Assembly: GCA_034111105.1 (NCBI GenBank)
Contig: JAWUXY010000042.1
Location: 1 to 24,921 of the forward strand
Source: Bermanella sp034111105
GTDB taxonomy: Bacteria; Pseudomonadota; Gammaproteobacteria; Pseudomonadales; Oceanobacteraceae
Length of the DNA: 24,921 nucleotides
Direction: 5' to 3'
Numbering within the stretch: position 1 is the first letter of the stretch; every line of letters begins with the position of its first letter. The notes beneath the pieces are model-generated. The model was given only the letters and a program-made list of their open reading frames with translations, had not been told where the DNA came from and searched no databases. The translations under genes and the position numbers were made by a program. Below are positions 15,542 through 24,110 of this stretch, piece by piece.

Positions 15542-15584
15542 ATCGCATTTTATACCCTATAGATTAACACCGCATAAATGCGAT
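15542..15584. repeat. Inverted repeat ATCGCATTT/AAATGCGAT upstream of PAS–GGDEF–EAL gene
   Basis: ATCGCATTTTAT (15542–15553) faces ATAAATGCGAT (15574–15584), complementary apart from one extra T, with a third related half-site CGCAT at 15571–15575. It lies 45 bases ahead of the ATG at 15629. Possible operator for the plus-strand gene; function is not shown. Confidence 0.35.
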
Positions 15585-15628
15585 TATTGGCTAGACTTAA
15601 AGAATATCCGTAGACCTTGTGCAGCCTT

Positions 15629-18442
15629 ATGAAGAGCCCACCCGTTCCTTTTCAGCAGTTAGTGGAATATGCACCAGCAGGCATATTCCATAGCAACAGC
15701 AAGGGAGAAATCACATATGCCAATGAGCACTGGACAAAGTTACTCGGGTTAACCCATTGTGAAAGCCATGGCTCTAAGTGGCTCGATGCCATTGAAGACG
15801 CTGAAGTAGACGCGTTAAAACAAGAGTGGCTATCATGCATTAGCACTAACGTACCATTCCATTTTGAAGTAAAACTGAAACTCAAAAGAGGCTTATCACA
15901 ATATATTCGTATAGACGCTAACCCCATTATCGAAAAAGGCCTTCTGATTGGATACGTCGGCCATGCTAAAGATATCACCCTACCCACCAATCAAGAGTTT
16001 CAACTTAAAAAAAACAATGTCCTTGAAAAAGCACTGATTCATCAATCTCGCATCCCCTATGCGGTTAGAAATGACGATGATCAAATTAGTTATATCAATC
16101 CCGCATTTACTCATATATTCGGCTATAAGCTCGACGATATACAAACCACAGAGCAGTGGTATGAAAAGGCGTATCCGGATATTGACTACCGAAATGCGAT
16201 CAAAAAAGATTGGCAACAATATTTAAATAACTTAGACAAAAAACATAAAGTCACCTCGCTTGAAACACTGATTCGCTGCAAAGATGGCAACATAAAAACC
16301 GTATTAATTTCACCGTCAAAGTTACTGGGTACATCAGAGGACCAATTTTCAATTAGCTTTTATGACATAAGCGAACTCAAGCTGGCACAAGAATCACTCG
16401 AAAAAAGTCAAGAACGATTCGCACTTGCGGTCAAAGGCAGTGGCGTCGGCATTTGGGACTGGAACATTGAAAATGGCCATGTATTTTTTGCCAAAGAGTT
16501 TAAACAAGAACTGGGCTATAGCGATGAAGAGTTTATCAATAGTGTTGACTCATTTTTTCAATACTTACACCCAGGTGATAAGCAAAGAGTAGAAAATGCA
16601 TTTAATGATCACCTATCCGATAAGAATACCCCTTATTTTATTAAATATAGAATGTGCAATAAAGATGGTGAGTATCATTGGTATCAAGGTGTTGGGCAAG
16701 CACTTAAGTCAGAAAACGGTCACGCTTATCGTATGGTCGGAAGCCATACTAATATATCCCAGCAAATGATCAATCATGACGAACTCACACTGGCAAAAAT
16801 GGTATTTGATCACAGTGGTGAAGCCATTATCACAACAACGGTCAGTGGTCGTATTCAAGCAACTAACCCTGCATTTAGATTAATAACAGGCTTTCAAAAA
16901 GAAGAATTAATTGGCTCGAACATTTCGGTTATTAAAAGTGAAAAAAACTCAAAAAACCTTGGCGAAAATATAATCATAGGCTTAGTAAAAAATGGCGTAT
17001 GGTCGGGCGAAGTATGGTGCGTCAAAAAAGATGCCGATGATATCGCGGTTTCTGTTGTCATTAACGCAATAAAAAATGAAAAAGGCATAACAAAAAAATA
17101 CATTGCTTTATTCACCGATATTACCGAAAAAAAGCAAACCCAAGAGACCATTTGGAAACAAGCCCACTACGATACATTAACGCAGTTACTTAACCGTAAT
17201 AGTTTTACTAAATACGTTGATATTGCACTTAAAGGCAATAACCCTTTCGCACTATTATTTATTGATCTTGATCATTTTAAACGAGTAAACGATACATTAG
17301 GACATAACGTTGGCGATGAGTTACTTATTCAGGCCGCTCACCGCATTAAACACTGCGTACGTCACTCTGATATTGTTTCACGCTTTGGTGGTGATGAATT
17401 CACCGTTATTTTATCTGGGCAAATAAATGAAAAAATCATTAATAGAATATGCAATCAAATTATAAAAAGTTTATCGGCACCTTATGACTTAAGTGGCGAA
17501 GCCGCCTACATAAGTGCCAGTATCGGTGTCACTCAATATCCGCAAGATAGCCAAGACATTGAGACGCTATATAAATACGCAGATCAAGCCATGTACAGCG
17601 CAAAACACAACGGGCGGGGCTGTTATGCTTTCTTTACCGAAGAGCTCGAATTAGCTGCCAACCGGCACAGAGAGGTCTCTTCTGATCTACGCAAAGCGTT
17701 AAATAATAATGAACTGTATGTACTTTATCAGCCAATCATCAGTTTAGACTCAGGGGAAATACATAAAGCAGAGGCATTGCTTCGCTGGGAACACCCCGAA
17801 CGTGGTCTTGTATGCCCTAGCGAATTTATTCCTCTTGCAGAAGAGACAGGCTTAATTAATGAAATTGGTGACTGGGTATTTAAGCAAGCTGCGGTTCAAG
17901 CAAAAGTATTGCGTAAGAAAATATCCCGTCAGTTTCAAGTAAGCATTAATAAAAGCCCTATACAGTTTTATAATGACCATGCGACAGGTCATGCATTATG
18001 GAGTGCATTTTTAAGCACCATAAATCTAGATGGCAGTGCCATCGCGGTAGAAATCACAGAAGGGTTATTGCTCGACAGCACCGAAATGGTAAAAGAGAAA
18101 TTAGTTGATTTTCAAAACAATAATATGGCAATTAGCCTAGACGATTTTGGCACAGGGTACAGCGCCCTAAGTTACTTAAAAAAATTCGATATTGATTATA
18201 TTAAGATTGATCGCAGTTTTGTCATGAACATAGAAGACGATCATTACAATCGTATACTGTGCGAAACCATCATAGGTATGTCCCATAAATTGGGTATGAA
18301 AGTCATTGCAGAAGGCATTGAAAATGAAGAACAAAAGAAAATACTACTAGATGCAAAGTGTGATTATGGACAAGGCTATCTGTTCTCCAAGCCCATAACC
18401 GCCAGCGCACTCATGCAACTAATAGAAAAAACCAACCATTAG
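15629..18442 (+). CDS. PAS(4)–GGDEF–EAL c-di-GMP turnover protein
   Basis: 937 residues from ATG 15629 (an in-frame TTG at 15617 is less likely). Four PAS modules: about 5–118, 130–255, 262–382 (PAS_3-like, IWDWNIENGHVFF, then KDGEYHWYQGVGQ) and 388–503. No membrane segment is evident, so it is cytoplasmic. The GGDEF domain (about 505–675) has an intact GGDEF at 587–591 and an RHSD inhibitory site five residues before it. The EAL domain (about 685–930) has EALLRW (Glu715), ITEG, LDDFGTGYSAL, YIKID, AEGIE and GQGYLFSKP. Both activities look possible; which dominates cannot be told. The stop overlaps the stop of the convergent small exported protein by four bases. Confidence 0.93.
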   Translation: MKSPPVPFQQLVEYAPAGIFHSNSKGEITYANEHWTKLLGLTHCESHGSKWLDAIEDAEVDALKQEWLSCISTNVPFHFEVKLKLKRGLSQYIRIDANPIIEKGLLIGYVGHAKDITLPTNQEFQLKKNNVLEKALIHQSRIPYAVRNDDDQISYINPAFTHIFGYKLDDIQTTEQWYEKAYPDIDYRNAIKKDWQQYLNNLDKKHKVTSLETLIRCKDGNIKTVLISPSKLLGTSEDQFSISFYDISELKLAQESLEKSQERFALAVKGSGVGIWDWNIENGHVFFAKEFKQELGYSDEEFINSVDSFFQYLHPGDKQRVENAFNDHLSDKNTPYFIKYRMCNKDGEYHWYQGVGQALKSENGHAYRMVGSHTNISQQMINHDELTLAKMVFDHSGEAIITTTVSGRIQATNPAFRLITGFQKEELIGSNISVIKSEKNSKNLGENIIIGLVKNGVWSGEVWCVKKDADDIAVSVVINAIKNEKGITKKYIALFTDITEKKQTQETIWKQAHYDTLTQLLNRNSFTKYVDIALKGNNPFALLFIDLDHFKRVNDTLGHNVGDELLIQAAHRIKHCVRHSDIVSRFGGDEFTVILSGQINEKIINRICNQIIKSLSAPYDLSGEAAYISASIGVTQYPQDSQDIETLYKYADQAMYSAKHNGRGCYAFFTEELELAANRHREVSSDLRKALNNNELYVLYQPIISLDSGEIHKAEALLRWEHPERGLVCPSEFIPLAEETGLINEIGDWVFKQAAVQAKVLRKKISRQFQVSINKSPIQFYNDHATGHALWSAFLSTINLDGSAIAVEITEGLLLDSTEMVKEKLVDFQNNNMAISLDDFGTGYSALSYLKKFDIDYIKIDRSFVMNIEDDHYNRILCETIIGMSHKLGMKVIAEGIENEEQKKILLDAKCDYGQGYLFSKPITASALMQLIEKTNH

Positions 18443-18753
18443 TCAGCGTATAAATCTTGATTTACTACATCCCAATCATATGTGGTTTTATAACCGGATT
18501 CCGTTTTTATAAAGACTTTATAAACCTCTAAGCTGCCTTCTACTAATTCACCGGCGGCTTTAATCTCTAAACCTTCATAATGGCGTAACTGCTGATTGTT
18601 TAATCCTGATAATTCAACCGAAGACGTTGTATTAACTAGGTGATACTCACCTTTAGAAAAAGTCACTTTACCCTCCATGGTTTGCAAAGAAGATGCAGAC
18701 GCTTGGGCTGCTAATGCAAAAAGAATGGCACATAAGACGACAAGCTGTTTCAT
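18439..18753 (-). CDS. Small exported protein of unknown function
   Basis: 104 residues. The start is ATG 18753, preceded by an ideal AAGGAG ribosome site with a 6-base gap; an upstream in-frame start at 18786 lacks this. A clean signal peptide covers about 1–21 (MKQLVVLCAILFALAAQASA), so the mature periplasmic part is about 83 residues, beta-rich with charged residues and no cysteine. The mature sequence contains QTMEGKVTFSKGEYHLV and AAGELVEGSLEVYKVFI, reminiscent of a small OB-like or BOF-type fold, but I do not recognise the family. It is downstream of fpr on the same strand but is separated from it by a strong terminator, so it has its own promoter. Confidence 0.75.
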   Translation of the reverse strand: MKQLVVLCAILFALAAQASASSLQTMEGKVTFSKGEYHLVNTTSSVELSGLNNQQLRHYEGLEIKAAGELVEGSLEVYKVFIKTESGYKTTYDWDVVNQDLYAD

Positions 18754-18872
18754 ATTAAACTCCTTTATTTTTGAGTCTCCATTCAACCCAAGCTATGTGA
18801 CAGGAAAATGAATAATATATGACAGTCCAAGAATATTAATGGCGCTACATGAATAATACAAAATGAGTGGCA

Positions 18873-18902
18873 CAAAAAAGCCGCTTGATCATTCAAGCGG
18901 CT
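18873..18902 (-). terminator. Strong intrinsic terminator after fpr
   Basis: On the minus strand AGCCGCTTGA, loop ATGA, TCAAGCGGCT, then TTTTTT (plus-strand A-run 18873–18878). Ten perfect GC-rich pairs with a four-base loop, 32 bases past the fpr stop. Confidence 0.9.
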
Positions 18903-18933
18903 GACGTTTTATTACAAAACCATGACGCGCGAG

Positions 18934-19704
18934 TTATTCAACGAACGCCCTTTCGATCACGTATTCGGCTAGGTTGCCGTGGCGTGTTTCGCTTAGACCT
19001 TGCTCATCCAATATGGCGGTTAAGTCTTTTAACATGCTTGGGCTGCCGCACAGCATAAAGCGATCATCTTGCTTGTTGGGTGTGGGCAGGCCTAAGTCTG
19101 AGTACAATTTACCCGACGCCATTAAGTCGGTCAGGCGACCTTGGTTTTCATACTCTTCGCGGGTCACAGTTGGGTAGTAGACTAATTTTTCTCGTACTAT
19201 GTCCCCTAAATATTCATCATTTGGCAACTCATTCATAATGTAATCTTGGTAAGCCAATTCCGATTTGTAGCGCACTCCGTGAGTCAAAATCACCTTGTCG
19301 AATTTCTCATACGTGTACGGATCACGAATAATACTTAAAAACGGCGCAAGGCCCGTCCCCGTACTTAAAAGGTATAAGTTTTTGCCCGGCAATAAATCAT
19401 CAACCAATAAGGTGCCTGTCGGCTTTTTACTAATTAAAATTTCATCACCTGGCTGAATTTTCTGTAAACGCGAGGTTAATGGGCCGTCTTGCACCTTGAT
19501 GCTAAAAAACTCCATTTCGTCTTCATAATTCGCGCTGGCAATACTGTAGGCACGCATTAAAGGCTTATCTTCGAGCTGTAATCCAATCATGATAAAGTGG
19601 CCGTTTTTGAAGCGTAGGCCTGCATCGCGCGTCACTTTGAAGCTAAATAAGCTATCGTTCCAATGGTGTACGCTGGTGACAGTTTCCTTGTTGAAGCCTT
19701 TCAT
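18934..19704 (-). CDS. fpr: Ferredoxin/flavodoxin–NADP+ reductase
   Basis: 256 residues, cytoplasmic FAD enzyme passing electrons between NADPH and ferredoxin or flavodoxin. FAD site RAYSIAS (51–57), NADP-binding loop STGTGLAPFLS, HGVRYKSEL, and the bacterial-type C-terminus ending ERAFVE, typical of the Pseudomonas/Azotobacter FprA group. An AGGTGA ribosome site lies before the ATG. A minus-strand TATAAT at 19754–19759 is a good -10, and a perfect dyad (19778–19805) covers the matching -35. In Pseudomonas this gene is controlled by the LysR regulator FinR; a LysR gene is encoded two genes away here. Confidence 0.95.
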   Translation of the reverse strand: MKGFNKETVTSVHHWNDSLFSFKVTRDAGLRFKNGHFIMIGLQLEDKPLMRAYSIASANYEDEMEFFSIKVQDGPLTSRLQKIQPGDEILISKKPTGTLLVDDLLPGKNLYLLSTGTGLAPFLSIIRDPYTYEKFDKVILTHGVRYKSELAYQDYIMNELPNDEYLGDIVREKLVYYPTVTREEYENQGRLTDLMASGKLYSDLGLPTPNKQDDRFMLCGSPSMLKDLTAILDEQGLSETRHGNLAEYVIERAFVE

Positions 19705-19753
19705 GTTTCACCTGTCTATCTAATAAATGTCTGCTCACAGCATAGGCCTTGCC

Positions 19754-19820
19754 ATTATATTTGCAAAATGGGTAATTTATCTATAAATTATCGATTTTAT
19801 AGATATCAATAGTCTATACT
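19754..19820. promoter_or_regulatory. Divergent fpr/antiporter promoters with shared 28-bp dyad
   Basis: The dyad TATCTATAAA (19778–19787), spacer TTATCGAT, TTTATAGATA (19796–19805) is perfect over ten bases per arm. The fpr -10 is TATAAT on the minus strand at 19754–19759; the antiporter -10 is TATACT at 19815–19820. With 17-base spacing, both -35 regions fall at or in the dyad, and neither is consensus, fitting activator dependence. Further TCTATA copies occur at 19813–19818 and 19828–19833. Confidence 0.55.
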
Positions 19821-19848
19821 CTACCGGTCTATATATCAGGTAACGCCC

Positions 19849-21432
19849 ATGGATTTTATTTGGATTCTCATTGCATTTGCATGTGGCTTTGCCGCGAAAC
19901 AAATGAATCTCCCCCCTTTAATCGGTTACCTATTAGCGGGTTTTGGCATGCATGGGTTAGGCGTGCAACCACTAGATAACCTGCAAAGTCTTGCGGACCT
20001 CGGCATTACCTTAATGCTGTTTACGATTGGCTTAAAAATTAACTTTAAAACCTTGCTCAAACCAACGGTTTGGGCTGGTGCCAGCTTGCACATGCTGTCT
20101 TGGGTTGTGGTTGGGTCCATACTGCTAAAAGGCTTTGCCTTATTGGGCATCCAGTATTTAGAGAACCTTGAGTGGCCAGCTCTTGCACTGATCGCCTTTG
20201 CTTTAAGTTTTTCGAGCACCGTGTGCGTCGTGAAGCTGTTAGAAGAGAAGTCTGAAATGAAAAACCGCCACGGTAAATTAGCGGTCGGTATTTTAGTCAT
20301 GCAAGATATTGTAGCGGTGATCTTTTTAGTGGCCGCCACTGGAAAAGTCCCCAGCATTTATGCGCTAGGCCTTGTTTTATTGTTCCCTGCTAAGTGGTTT
20401 CTTGACCGCATTATTGATAAAGCTGGCCACGGTGAGCTATTACCGTTAGTGGGCATTGCACTTGCCTTAGGCGGTTATGAATTATTTAACCTCGTTAATT
20501 TGAAAGGGGATCTAGGGGCGCTTATTTTTGGCTTATTATTAAGCCAACACAGCAAAGGGCCTGAGCTGGCTAAATCCCTTTATACGTTTAAAGATTTATT
20601 CTTGATCGGTTTCTTTTTATCTATCGGGTTTACCGCGTTACCTAGCTTCGACATGATCACTCCGCTTGCGGCGATTAGTTTTATTTTGATCATAAAAGGC
20701 GTCATGTTGTTTCATATATTGGCGGCATTACGCGCACCGGGTCGCAGCATGTTTTTAGGCTCCATGATTTTGACCAACTACAGCGAGTTCGGGCTCATTG
20801 TCGCCGCACTTTGTGTGGGCAATGGCTGGCTGGGAAAAGAGTGGTTAGTGATCATTGCACTGGCGGTTAGTATTTCATTCATCTTTACCAGTATTTTTTA
20901 TGAGTATGCCCATACTGTGTACGCCTACATGCGTACCTGGGTTAAATACTTTGAGCGCCCTCAACCCGTGCCTGAATACCAAGAGCAATTAAAACATGCT
21001 GAGGTACTCATTATAGGTATGGGCCGTGTTGGGCGAAGCTCTTATGACGTGCTGCATGAGCGCCTTGGGGATAAAGTATGGGGTGTAGAGTCTGATACCA
21101 CCAAAGCATTGCTTAACCGAGAACGTGGGCGCAATGTCATCATTGGTGATGCAGAGGATGCCGATTTCTGGGAAACACGAGAGCTTAGCCATATTAAGTT
21201 GGTCATGTTAGCCATGCCTTCTGTCACCGACATTCGTGATATCACCACGCAATTACAAATCAGCGATTACAAAGGGCATATTGCCGCCATTGCTCGCTAC
21301 GAAGATGAACGCACATCTTTAATCGAATTCGGTGTGGATAACGTCTTTAACTACTATGTAGAAGCCGGTACAGGCTTTGCGGAAGAGAGCATGCAACTGA
21401 TAGGACTCAATAACGAGCCAGTAACATCATGA
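19849..21432 (+). CDS. CPA2 monovalent cation:proton antiporter with RCK/TrkA-N domain (KefB/YbaL-like)
   Basis: 527 residues. About 12 membrane segments fill residues 1–355, starting at the N-terminus. The exchanger core has the Gln-Asp pair at 152–153 in VMQDIVAVIF, the Kef-type ion site, and TNYSEFGLI. Residues 384–505 form a Rossmann RCK_N domain with IIGMGRVGRSSYDVL binding NAD(H) or a nucleotide. The TrkA-C domain and the Kef glutathione-ligand signature were not recognised, so glutathione gating is uncertain. An AGG ribosome site lies 8 bases before the ATG. The stop overlaps the next start as ATGA, indicating translational coupling with the LysR gene. K+ or Na+ specificity cannot be read from sequence. 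Confidence 0.9.
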   Translation: MDFIWILIAFACGFAAKQMNLPPLIGYLLAGFGMHGLGVQPLDNLQSLADLGITLMLFTIGLKINFKTLLKPTVWAGASLHMLSWVVVGSILLKGFALLGIQYLENLEWPALALIAFALSFSSTVCVVKLLEEKSEMKNRHGKLAVGILVMQDIVAVIFLVAATGKVPSIYALGLVLLFPAKWFLDRIIDKAGHGELLPLVGIALALGGYELFNLVNLKGDLGALIFGLLLSQHSKGPELAKSLYTFKDLFLIGFFLSIGFTALPSFDMITPLAAISFILIIKGVMLFHILAALRAPGRSMFLGSMILTNYSEFGLIVAALCVGNGWLGKEWLVIIALAVSISFIFTSIFYEYAHTVYAYMRTWVKYFERPQPVPEYQEQLKHAEVLIIGMGRVGRSSYDVLHERLGDKVWGVESDTTKALLNRERGRNVIIGDAEDADFWETRELSHIKLVMLAMPSVTDIRDITTQLQISDYKGHIAAIARYEDERTSLIEFGVDNVFNYYVEAGTGFAEESMQLIGLNNEPVTS

Positions 21433-22310
21433 AATTCAGCCTACGACAACTTGAAGTGTTTTTAGCCACCTCTCACTTTCAAAACATATCAAAAGCGGCA
21501 GACAGCTTAGCCATGAGCCAAAGCGCCGCTAGCTCGGCACTAAAAGAGCTAGAGCAACAATTTGATATTTTATTATTTGACCGTGTGGGTAAACGATTAC
21601 AATTAAATGAACAAGGACGGCTCATTCGCTCACGCACCGAAGCGCTGTTAGAGCAAGCCAAAGAATTAGAACAAGCACTATTACAGCACCAAGATGCAGG
21701 CCCAGTGAATGTTGGCGCAACCCTCACTATTGGTAATTATTTAGCCGTCACCATTTTAAGCGATTTATTATCTGAGCACCCTGACGCGGAAGTGAATCTC
21801 AGCGTGGCCAATACACAAAACATCATGCAACAAGTGCTTAACTACGACATTGATGTGGGCATGATTGAAGGTGAAATCCAACATGCCGAGTTAGACATCA
21901 TCCCATGGCGTACCGATGATCTTTGTGTATTTTGTTCACCGCAACACCCATTAGCGCATAAAAAAGAATTAACCGATGAAGATATTCAACACTACTCATG
22001 GGTTTTAAGAGAAAGCGGATCAGGTACGCGCCAAGCATTTGATCGAGCTATGCATGGTATTTTATCTCAGATTCCAATCGCCATTGAACTGCAACACACC
22101 GAGGCGATTAAACGTGCGGTTGCCAGCGGCTTAGGCCTTGGATGCTTATCTCGAATTTCAGTAGAAGATGCCCTAAGACGTAAAGACTTAGTCGAACTGG
22201 CCGTGCCCCAGCGTGACTTTGAGCGCACACTGTATTTTATTTTACATAAGAAAAAACACCGCAGCGCAGGTATACAGCGCTGGCTTACGTTCTGTGAAAA
22301 AATGGTTTAA
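21429..22310 (+). CDS. LysR-family transcriptional regulator (possibly FinR-like)
   Basis: 293 residues. N-terminal winged HTH 1–60 (LRQLEVFLATSHFQNISKAA, then SQSAASSALKELEQQFDILL), a linker helix to about 88, and a periplasmic-binding-protein-like effector domain 90–293 with TLTIGNYLAV, LRESGSGTRQAFD and ASGLGLGCLS. The effector-domain style resembles the YeiE/CbbR/CysB-like branch. It resembles the regulator next to fpr in Pseudomonas (FinR) and lies near fpr here, but the identity is inferred. Start codon overlaps the antiporter stop; two bases separate it from the DUF1415 gene. Confidence 0.88.
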   Translation: MKFSLRQLEVFLATSHFQNISKAADSLAMSQSAASSALKELEQQFDILLFDRVGKRLQLNEQGRLIRSRTEALLEQAKELEQALLQHQDAGPVNVGATLTIGNYLAVTILSDLLSEHPDAEVNLSVANTQNIMQQVLNYDIDVGMIEGEIQHAELDIIPWRTDDLCVFCSPQHPLAHKKELTDEDIQHYSWVLRESGSGTRQAFDRAMHGILSQIPIAIELQHTEAIKRAVASGLGLGCLSRISVEDALRRKDLVELAVPQRDFERTLYFILHKKKHRSAGIQRWLTFCEKMV

Positions 22311-22312
22311 TA

Positions 22313-22870
22313 ATGCAAGACAGTATCATGATCGAATCGATTACAAAAAACATAAATCAATGGCTAGACGACGTCGTTATCGGCTTAAATTTATGCCCAT
22401 TTGCGGCCAAACCCAAACGCATGAATCAGGTTCACCTAGATGTATTTATGGGCGATAACGAATCTGAATTAGATCGCGCCTTTTTAACTGCGTTAGATGA
22501 ATTGCAAAGCATGGAGTCCTGCGACAGAGAGACAACGTTGCTGATCATACCCAATGCACTCACCAGCTTTGAAGATTACATGTTGTACTTACAACAAGCA
22601 CAATGGCTACTACAGCGTGCAGGCCTTGAAGGCACGCTTCAGCTTGCGAGTTTTCACCCTCACTACCAGTTTGACGGCACCCATCCTGACGACAAAGAAA
22701 ACCTGACCAATCGCGCGCCCTATCCTATTTTGCATTTAATTAGGGAAGACGCCTTAGCGGATGTACTCTCAAAATATCCAGACCCTGAGTCCATACCTGA
22801 AAATAATATCCAGCGTGTAGAGGCTTTAACCCCAGAGGAAGTATCAACCTTATTCCCACACATAAAATAG
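22313..22870 (+). CDS. DUF1415 family protein
   Basis: 185 residues, soluble, no signal peptide. Conserved family segments are present: WLDDVVIGLNLCPFAAKP near residue 18, ASFHPHYQFDGTHPDD, ENLTNRAPYPILHLIRE. The conserved Cys, His and Asp residues suggest a catalytic or metal site but no function is established that I know of. It begins two bases after the LysR stop, so it belongs to the antiporter–LysR operon. An in-frame ATG nine bases later (22328) is an alternative start nearer the conserved region. Confidence 0.88.
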   Translation: MQDSIMIESITKNINQWLDDVVIGLNLCPFAAKPKRMNQVHLDVFMGDNESELDRAFLTALDELQSMESCDRETTLLIIPNALTSFEDYMLYLQQAQWLLQRAGLEGTLQLASFHPHYQFDGTHPDDKENLTNRAPYPILHLIREDALADVLSKYPDPESIPENNIQRVEALTPEEVSTLFPHIK

Positions 22871-22906
22871 GCAATACGCTTGATTTACTGGTAATTTGAT
22901 ACATTC

Positions 22907-22936
22907 ATACCATTTAAAATCACCTTTAAATGGTAT
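22907..22936. repeat. 12-bp perfect inverted repeat after the DUF1415 gene
   Basis: ATACCATTTAAA (22907–22918), loop ATCACC, TTTAAATGGTAT (22925–22936). It lies between the operon end and the GGDEF gene promoter. No T-run follows on either strand, so it is not a normal terminator; it could be an operator for the downstream gene or a transcript 3' end structure. Confidence 0.5.
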
Positions 22937-22962
22937 AAAAATAATGACTTAAACTACACTCA

Positions 22963-22968
22963 TATAAT
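22963..22968 (+). promoter_or_regulatory. Consensus -10 (TATAAT) for the diguanylate cyclase gene
   Basis: An exact TATAAT 21 bases before ATG 22989. No good -35 is seen at 16–18 bases; ATGACT at 22944–22949 is too close. This suggests activator dependence, with the 22907–22936 dyad just upstream as a candidate site. Confidence 0.4.
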
Positions 22969-22988
22969 ACTGGTCAGTTAAACGTATT

Positions 22989-24110
22989 ATGAGCAGCGAC
23001 CTTACTAAGCGTACCGACATGGATTTTTTAAGCCGTTCTTTTCCCGGCTTATTTGTATATGCCACTGTTTGGCCGCTATTAGCGTTTGCCGCCGACTTTT
23101 TCAGTATTAATTATAATTTGGCCGTCACATTTACAGCCTTGTTTATTGGCATTAGCGTGGTAAGGGTGGCCCATGCTTATAGCACCCCGTACTTTTATGC
23201 TATCTCGCCTAGTATATGGCGCATTGCTCTGTTTAGCTTGGCCTTCTCACACGCCCTTACCCTCTCAAGCATTCATGTCTATTTAATTGTCATTTATGAA
23301 AACTTTAACATGGTCATACTCACCACATTGATCATGGTTGGCTTAGTGGGTGGTGCGGCCTCAAGCTTGGCACCTAAGCCCATTTTTACTCAGTTTTATA
23401 TCGCGGTGATTTTATGCCCGACTATGATCGCGTATTTCTTTAGCCCCAGTTATCATTTCCTTGCTCCATTAGTTGTTGTCATGTGGATATATTACATTCT
23501 AATGTGCCGCCGATATTACAAGGAATATACGAGGGCCTTTGATATTGAGCGCAAATTAAAAGAAAACCAAATCAAACTAGAGGCACTTAACCAAACGGAT
23601 ACATTAACTGGCATATATAACCGACAATATTTTGATAACGCATTAGATTTACAATGGGATTTAGCATCCCGCTCACAATCAAGCTTGTCTATTTTGTTCT
23701 TGGATTTAGACTTCTTTAAAAAAGTAAATGATGAATATGGGCATATAATTGGGGATAAAGCACTTTGCCATGCCGCGTCTGTTTTTCAAGAAACCGCTAA
23801 ACGAAAAAGTGATATGGTTGCACGGTATGGCGGCGAAGAGTTCGCCATTATTTTACCAAGCACTCAGCATGATATTGCTAAAGAGCTAGCAGAAAACATT
23901 CGCTTAAACATTGAAAAAACACCATTAATTTATGGTGAAATAACAGTGCAGCTCACCGTTAGCATTGGGGTTAACTATACGATTCCCAATAACCAAATAA
24001 ACTGTATATTATTTTTAGATCAGGTCGATCAAGCATTATATGAAGCTAAGCACACAGGCAGAAACTGCGTAGTGAGTTACTTAGACATGCAAGGCTCGAT
24101 CAAGTCTTAA
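22989..24110 (+). CDS. Membrane diguanylate cyclase (GGEEF)
   Basis: 373 residues. About six membrane segments in residues 18–172 form an integral sensor of MASE type that I cannot assign to a named class; then a short helix and a GGDEF domain 200–365. The active site GGEEF is at 281–285 and an inhibitory RKSD motif lies five residues before it, so active c-di-GMP synthesis with product inhibition is expected. The start at 22989 has no clear ribosome site and only a short leader; ATG 23019 (residue 11) is a fair alternative. Its stop overlaps that of the convergent cyclic-nucleotide-fold gene by four bases. Confidence 0.92.
   Translation: MSSDLTKRTDMDFLSRSFPGLFVYATVWPLLAFAADFFSINYNLAVTFTALFIGISVVRVAHAYSTPYFYAISPSIWRIALFSLAFSHALTLSSIHVYLIVIYENFNMVILTTLIMVGLVGGAASSLAPKPIFTQFYIAVILCPTMIAYFFSPSYHFLAPLVVVMWIYYILMCRRYYKEYTRAFDIERKLKENQIKLEALNQTDTLTGIYNRQYFDNALDLQWDLASRSQSSLSILFLDLDFFKKVNDEYGHIIGDKALCHAASVFQETAKRKSDMVARYGGEEFAIILPSTQHDIAKELAENIRLNIEKTPLIYGEITVQLTVSIGVNYTIPNNQINCILFLDQVDQALYEAKHTGRNCVVSYLDMQGSIKS

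Noticed and set aside
15450..15632. 60-residue plus-strand reading frame in the divergent gap
   Set aside because: It overlaps the 5' end of the EIIC–EAL gene, runs through both inverted repeats and into the next gene, and has no ribosome site or family resemblance.
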